The position numbers and the translations under genes are program-made. From Manis javanica (lineage: Eukaryota; Chordata; Mammalia; Pholidota; Manidae), in assembly GCF_040802235.1 (NCBI RefSeq), contig NC_133156.1, positions 140,103,173 to 140,167,172 on the forward strand: a stretch of 64,000 bases of DNA, written 5' to 3'. Position 1 is the stretch's first letter, and each line of letters starts with the position of its first letter. This document shows positions 60,801 to 64,000 of the stretch, piece after piece. Under the pieces are notes generated by a model, which was not told where the DNA came from, did no database searches, and saw only the letters and a program-made list of their open reading frames with translations.

Positions 60801-62695
60801 TTCTGGCTGTATCAGATTAATTCAGATGAAAATATAGCCTATAAGCTCAGTAACTCAGGTTTCATAACATTATCATAAGTACTCTGAGGAACTCTACACT
60901 CAAACATGTTTTATTTACTTTCACATAAGAACTCCAAGTTGATACCATAAAATATCATGATTTGGCAAATTGACTAATGCACAAAGATTGCATTATTCAC
61001 TAATAAATCACATCAAGTATATTTAAACATTATTCATTATACCATAAAAGATGTGACTTGCAGATTCTACACTAAACAAAATAGATACATAGTATCATAT
61101 AATAGTCATTTGCTCCCAGAAAGTTTTTTCTTTTTTTTTTTTTTTTCCGAAAGAAAACTGTAAACAGGTAGTGAGACATAGAGGTCATCAATTCTTGTGT
61201 TTGCCATTATCTGTGTACATTTAAGAGATTTTAAATTTTTGGCCAATGATCTTTTTTTAAAAAAAATATCACAATCAAATACAGTGAAGAATCCGGTATT
61301 GCCTTGACTGTTGTAGGAGAAAGATGTCGTCTGTCTGAATGTATCAGTAAACTTCAGTGAACATATTAGTCAAAACAATTCATACAACAGCATTTGTTAG
61401 GAAGTCAATAGGCTCGCCTATTCTTTAAACCTTCCTACTAACCAAATAGCCTTCTCATCATGCAATCAAGGTCAGTTAAAGCATTTATGAAATGATTTTT
61501 TTTTTACCTTTTCTATGTGTGTTCCCTTTTAGCCTACCATTTTGTTTACATTCCCATGAATGTTAAGCACAGCCCCGCTCTTCATCCCTAACAAGAGGCT
61601 GGGTTTCCTTAGGCTTTTGCAAGGAGCAAAACACTTCCAGTAGCAATCCATACCTTTTCCTTCTAACTCCAGAGCTCCTCAGACAGCAGAAGGGTTTGGA
61701 TGGATCCAGAAGCAGAAGCAGAGAATTCCGGCCCCGGCCCAGCTGAGGAGTGACCCAGCAGCACCATTCTGCCAGCTTCTGGGGAGGGGAGGGGAGGGAC
61801 TTGAACTTGCCTCCTCAGTTGGGGGCAAGAGGAAGAGGTTGAGAGAGGATGTACACATGCCCGCACCCATTCCCATGCCCGTCAAAGTCCCTCCAATACT
61901 GTTTTTTAGGTGTCTGGGACGCCTCCCTTCTGGGGAATCCCAGGCACACTTCTATTCATGGTACTTCATTGCGATTGTCTCAGTACGATTTACTAATTTA
62001 TGTTATTATTATTTGTCTCATTGCTCTGCTTTCCAAATGTTCATGTAGCATCTTGAGATTAGGGCTGCCTCTGGCTGGTCTTCACACACCTCCTGCAGTT
62101 AGTGCATGATGAAAGTGCTCAATAAGTATTGGTTGACCTGAAATTTAATTGTCTCCTTTAGCCCCAAGGTCCAATTTTCCAATGAATTCATCTGCAGGGC
62201 TCCCCCTGCCATCCCCCCACCAAATTTCTTTTTAAATAGGCAACACTTAGACCAACATTTTGTGAACACTTAGGTCCAACATAGATCCTCATCACTCACA
62301 ATGAATTACATTGCTTTAAAAATAGTGCTCAGGCACTGGAGTTTGTTTGCACAAGACGCCCATTACACACTCAAGAGGGAGTGATGGTGACAGAGTTCCC
62401 TGCTGTTCAAATCCAAGCCACCATCCACTAGTCATCACCTGTTCTTTTGGGAGTGGGAATGTTCCTCAGTGGTTCACAAATATCACCTCTCTGAACTGAA
62501 TATTTATGGTTCTAGAATAAGAGCATATTTATTTATGTCTGTTTGAATAACTTCATGAAGTCTTTAATCCCCAAAGTATAAGTGCTTAATACTTGCCTAA
62601 TCATTTATATGCATGGTTAAAAAGCAATCAGGGCTTTTCTTACAAAGAACAGTAGTTAGTGACTGTGCACCAGAAATACGAACTCTATTCTCTCC
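60801..62695. other. Intergenic sequence with a T-run and a GGGGA repeat
   Basis: A T-run fills 61131-61146. GGGGAGGGGAGGGGAGGGA at 61781-61799 has four G-runs and can form a G-quadruplex. An L2/MIR tail is likely near 62080-62150 (GAAAGTGCTCAATAAGTATT). No coding evidence. Confidence 0.4.
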
Positions 62696-62699
62696 TCCT

Positions 62700-62945
62700 G
62701 ATCCTTGAATTTGGATCAGCACCTCACACAGGCTCTAGAGACTGACCGTCTGCTTGGCCTCCCAGCTCTGCCAGCTGCTCACTGTGCCATTTGGACAAGT
62801 TTCTTAACCTCTCTCTGCCTCTGCCCTCATCTTTAAAATGGGCATTGTAAAGTTCATGAACCACCATGAAATATCGTTGTGAGGCTTAAATGAATAAAAA
62901 CATATTAAAACTCACCATTGAGCTTGGCACATGGCCAGCACCACC
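62700..62945 (+). repeat. MIR
   Basis: CTCCCAGCTCTGCCAGCTGC-like head, CATTTGGACAAGTTTCTTAA, CCTCTCTCTGCCTCTGCCCT, CATCTTTAAAATGGGCATTG, TTGTGAGGCTTAAATGAATA and TTGAGCTTGGCACATGGCCA trace the MIR consensus. Confidence 0.75.
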
Positions 62946-64000
62946 ACCTGTGAGGTATTTGGTGAGACTACAAGGTGTCCTGTGAGCCTCCATGCCATTT
63001 TTGTGCAAACACATACACCACTGCTTTCCCAGGGCACTCTGCTTTTTGGAACCCATTTTGGTTCTTCACCTAATAGTAAAATCAGCTGAAAGCTCTGCTG
63101 ATTGTTGAGGTTGGGCAGGGTGAAATTAGCCATTTGGGGCTTGGAATACTTCGGGGCTGGGGATGTAGGTTTATGGGATGGAGTCCCCTCCCCCTTGGGT
63201 CCCTGAGACCCTGGGCTTCATGGGAATCCAGTTGCGGCCTCACTGATGGGCAAGCCAGCTTCTGAGAGGACCCAGAAGTGAGGGGCGCCAGGCCCAGGGG
63301 TATCTGGGTCAGGGAGCCCAGGAGGAAAGCCTCTGGGAGGACATGAGAGGGAAGGAGGACCAAGGGGCCAGACGGCAGGCTTTTAGCAGAAGGGGACCGA
63401 TGCTGTCAGTCAATGATGTTGGTGGGAGCCATAACTTGTAAAGACTTACTCACCAGGCTTAAGTGTACATTAGGCAGATGCCAGCATTCCTCTGCGAGGG
63501 CAATGAGTCTCATCGATGCTGTAAAAGCTGCTTTAATGGGGTTCCCTACCCACTAACATCCTGTGGTCCCTCTTCAGAGAGTCACATGACATCTTGCCCT
63601 CTGCTTTCCAAATGTGGGCTCACCCGACAGTCTACCAGCAGGTCCCGGGCACTCAGGTGCAGACTTTAACGTAAGGACCTTGGAATGGATTATGGCATAT
63701 AGTATGGTCAGGGGCTGCCTTCTGGCCACTGCCCAAGCCATTCTGGTTTCTCCTGTGTATTTCCTGGGGTGCTCTGCATTCTATGCTCAGCCTAAGGCCA
63801 CTCCTGGGACATTGGGGCCCATATATCTGAAGACTCCCAAAAGCAGGTTTTGAAGCATAGGCAGTTGTGCAGAGAGTGAGGGGCACAGGTTATGTTTGAC
63901 CATCTGTTGTAGTTTCATTTTGACGCTTATATTTTTGTGCTTCTCTTTGACCTGCTTTGCTTCAGTGTTTTTGTTTTAGTTACTTGGCTTTCTTGATTTA
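62946..64000. other. Intergenic sequence to the window end
   Basis: A moderately GC-rich patch at 63100-63380 and unique-looking flanks. The overlapping 68-93 codon frames on both strands have no recognisable homology. No exon, RNA gene or repeat recognised. Confidence 0.35.

Noticed and set aside
22000-64000. Exons of the upstream neighbour (DNAH5 in human)
   Set aside because: No dynein heavy-chain motif was recognised in any frame; the distance in human is much larger than this window.
1-64000. CRISPR arrays, bacterial operons, tRNA or rRNA genes
   Set aside because: The sequence is mammalian, no regular spacer array exists, and no intact tRNA cloverleaf or rRNA segment was recognised; MIR heads are only tRNA-derived relics.

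Overview
The window is eutherian nuclear DNA. It is dominated by ancient mammalian interspersed repeats (L2, MIR, old L1 3' ends, MaLR-like LTRs) and contains one sharp CpG island. No primate Alu, rodent B1/B2, carnivore SINEC, ruminant or pig tRNA SINE, or armadillo/elephant SINE was recognised by eye. A primate or rodent source is therefore unlikely, but the species cannot be fixed from the sequence.

The only protein-coding exon recognised is the first coding exon of TRIO, on the minus strand at 21091-21247. It encodes the Ala/Gly/Ser-rich N-terminus that begins MSGSSGG and ends DLADIAAFFRS at a GTGAGT splice donor (phase 1). Everything to the left (1-21090) is the start of the very long first intron. 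Everything to the right of the promoter (about 22 kb to 64 kb) is upstream flank. In human the next gene in that direction is DNAH5, but no DNAH5 exon was recognised here. The CpG island covers roughly 19960-22040. It holds GC boxes, a polypurine/polypyrimidine tract, a YY1-like site that contains an upstream ATG, and two upstream ORFs.

Intron 1 (1-21 kb) carries a MER5-like hAT fragment, L1 3' ends on both strands, MIR pieces and a three-unit compound TG minisatellite near 9 kb. The upstream flank carries L1 3' ends (22.9-23.8, 47.5-48.0, 59.8-60.8 kb), an L1/HAL1 ORF1-type element (about 50.1-51.6 kb), an L1 ORF2-to-3' fragment with an FADD polymerase motif (53.2-55.4 kb), a long L2 (34.3-34.9 kb), and several LTRs and MIRs. 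One MIR is split by a later insertion (59.05-59.7 kb).

The most unusual structure is a 102-bp inverted repeat with only two mismatches (38187-38288 and 39112-39213). Its arms are separated by 823 bp, and a small orphan CpG-dense patch lies just outside the right arm, about 17 kb upstream of TRIO. None of the many longer open frames outside TRIO exon 1 has coding support. Repeat family names were assigned by recalling consensus sequences, without a search, so boundaries are approximate.
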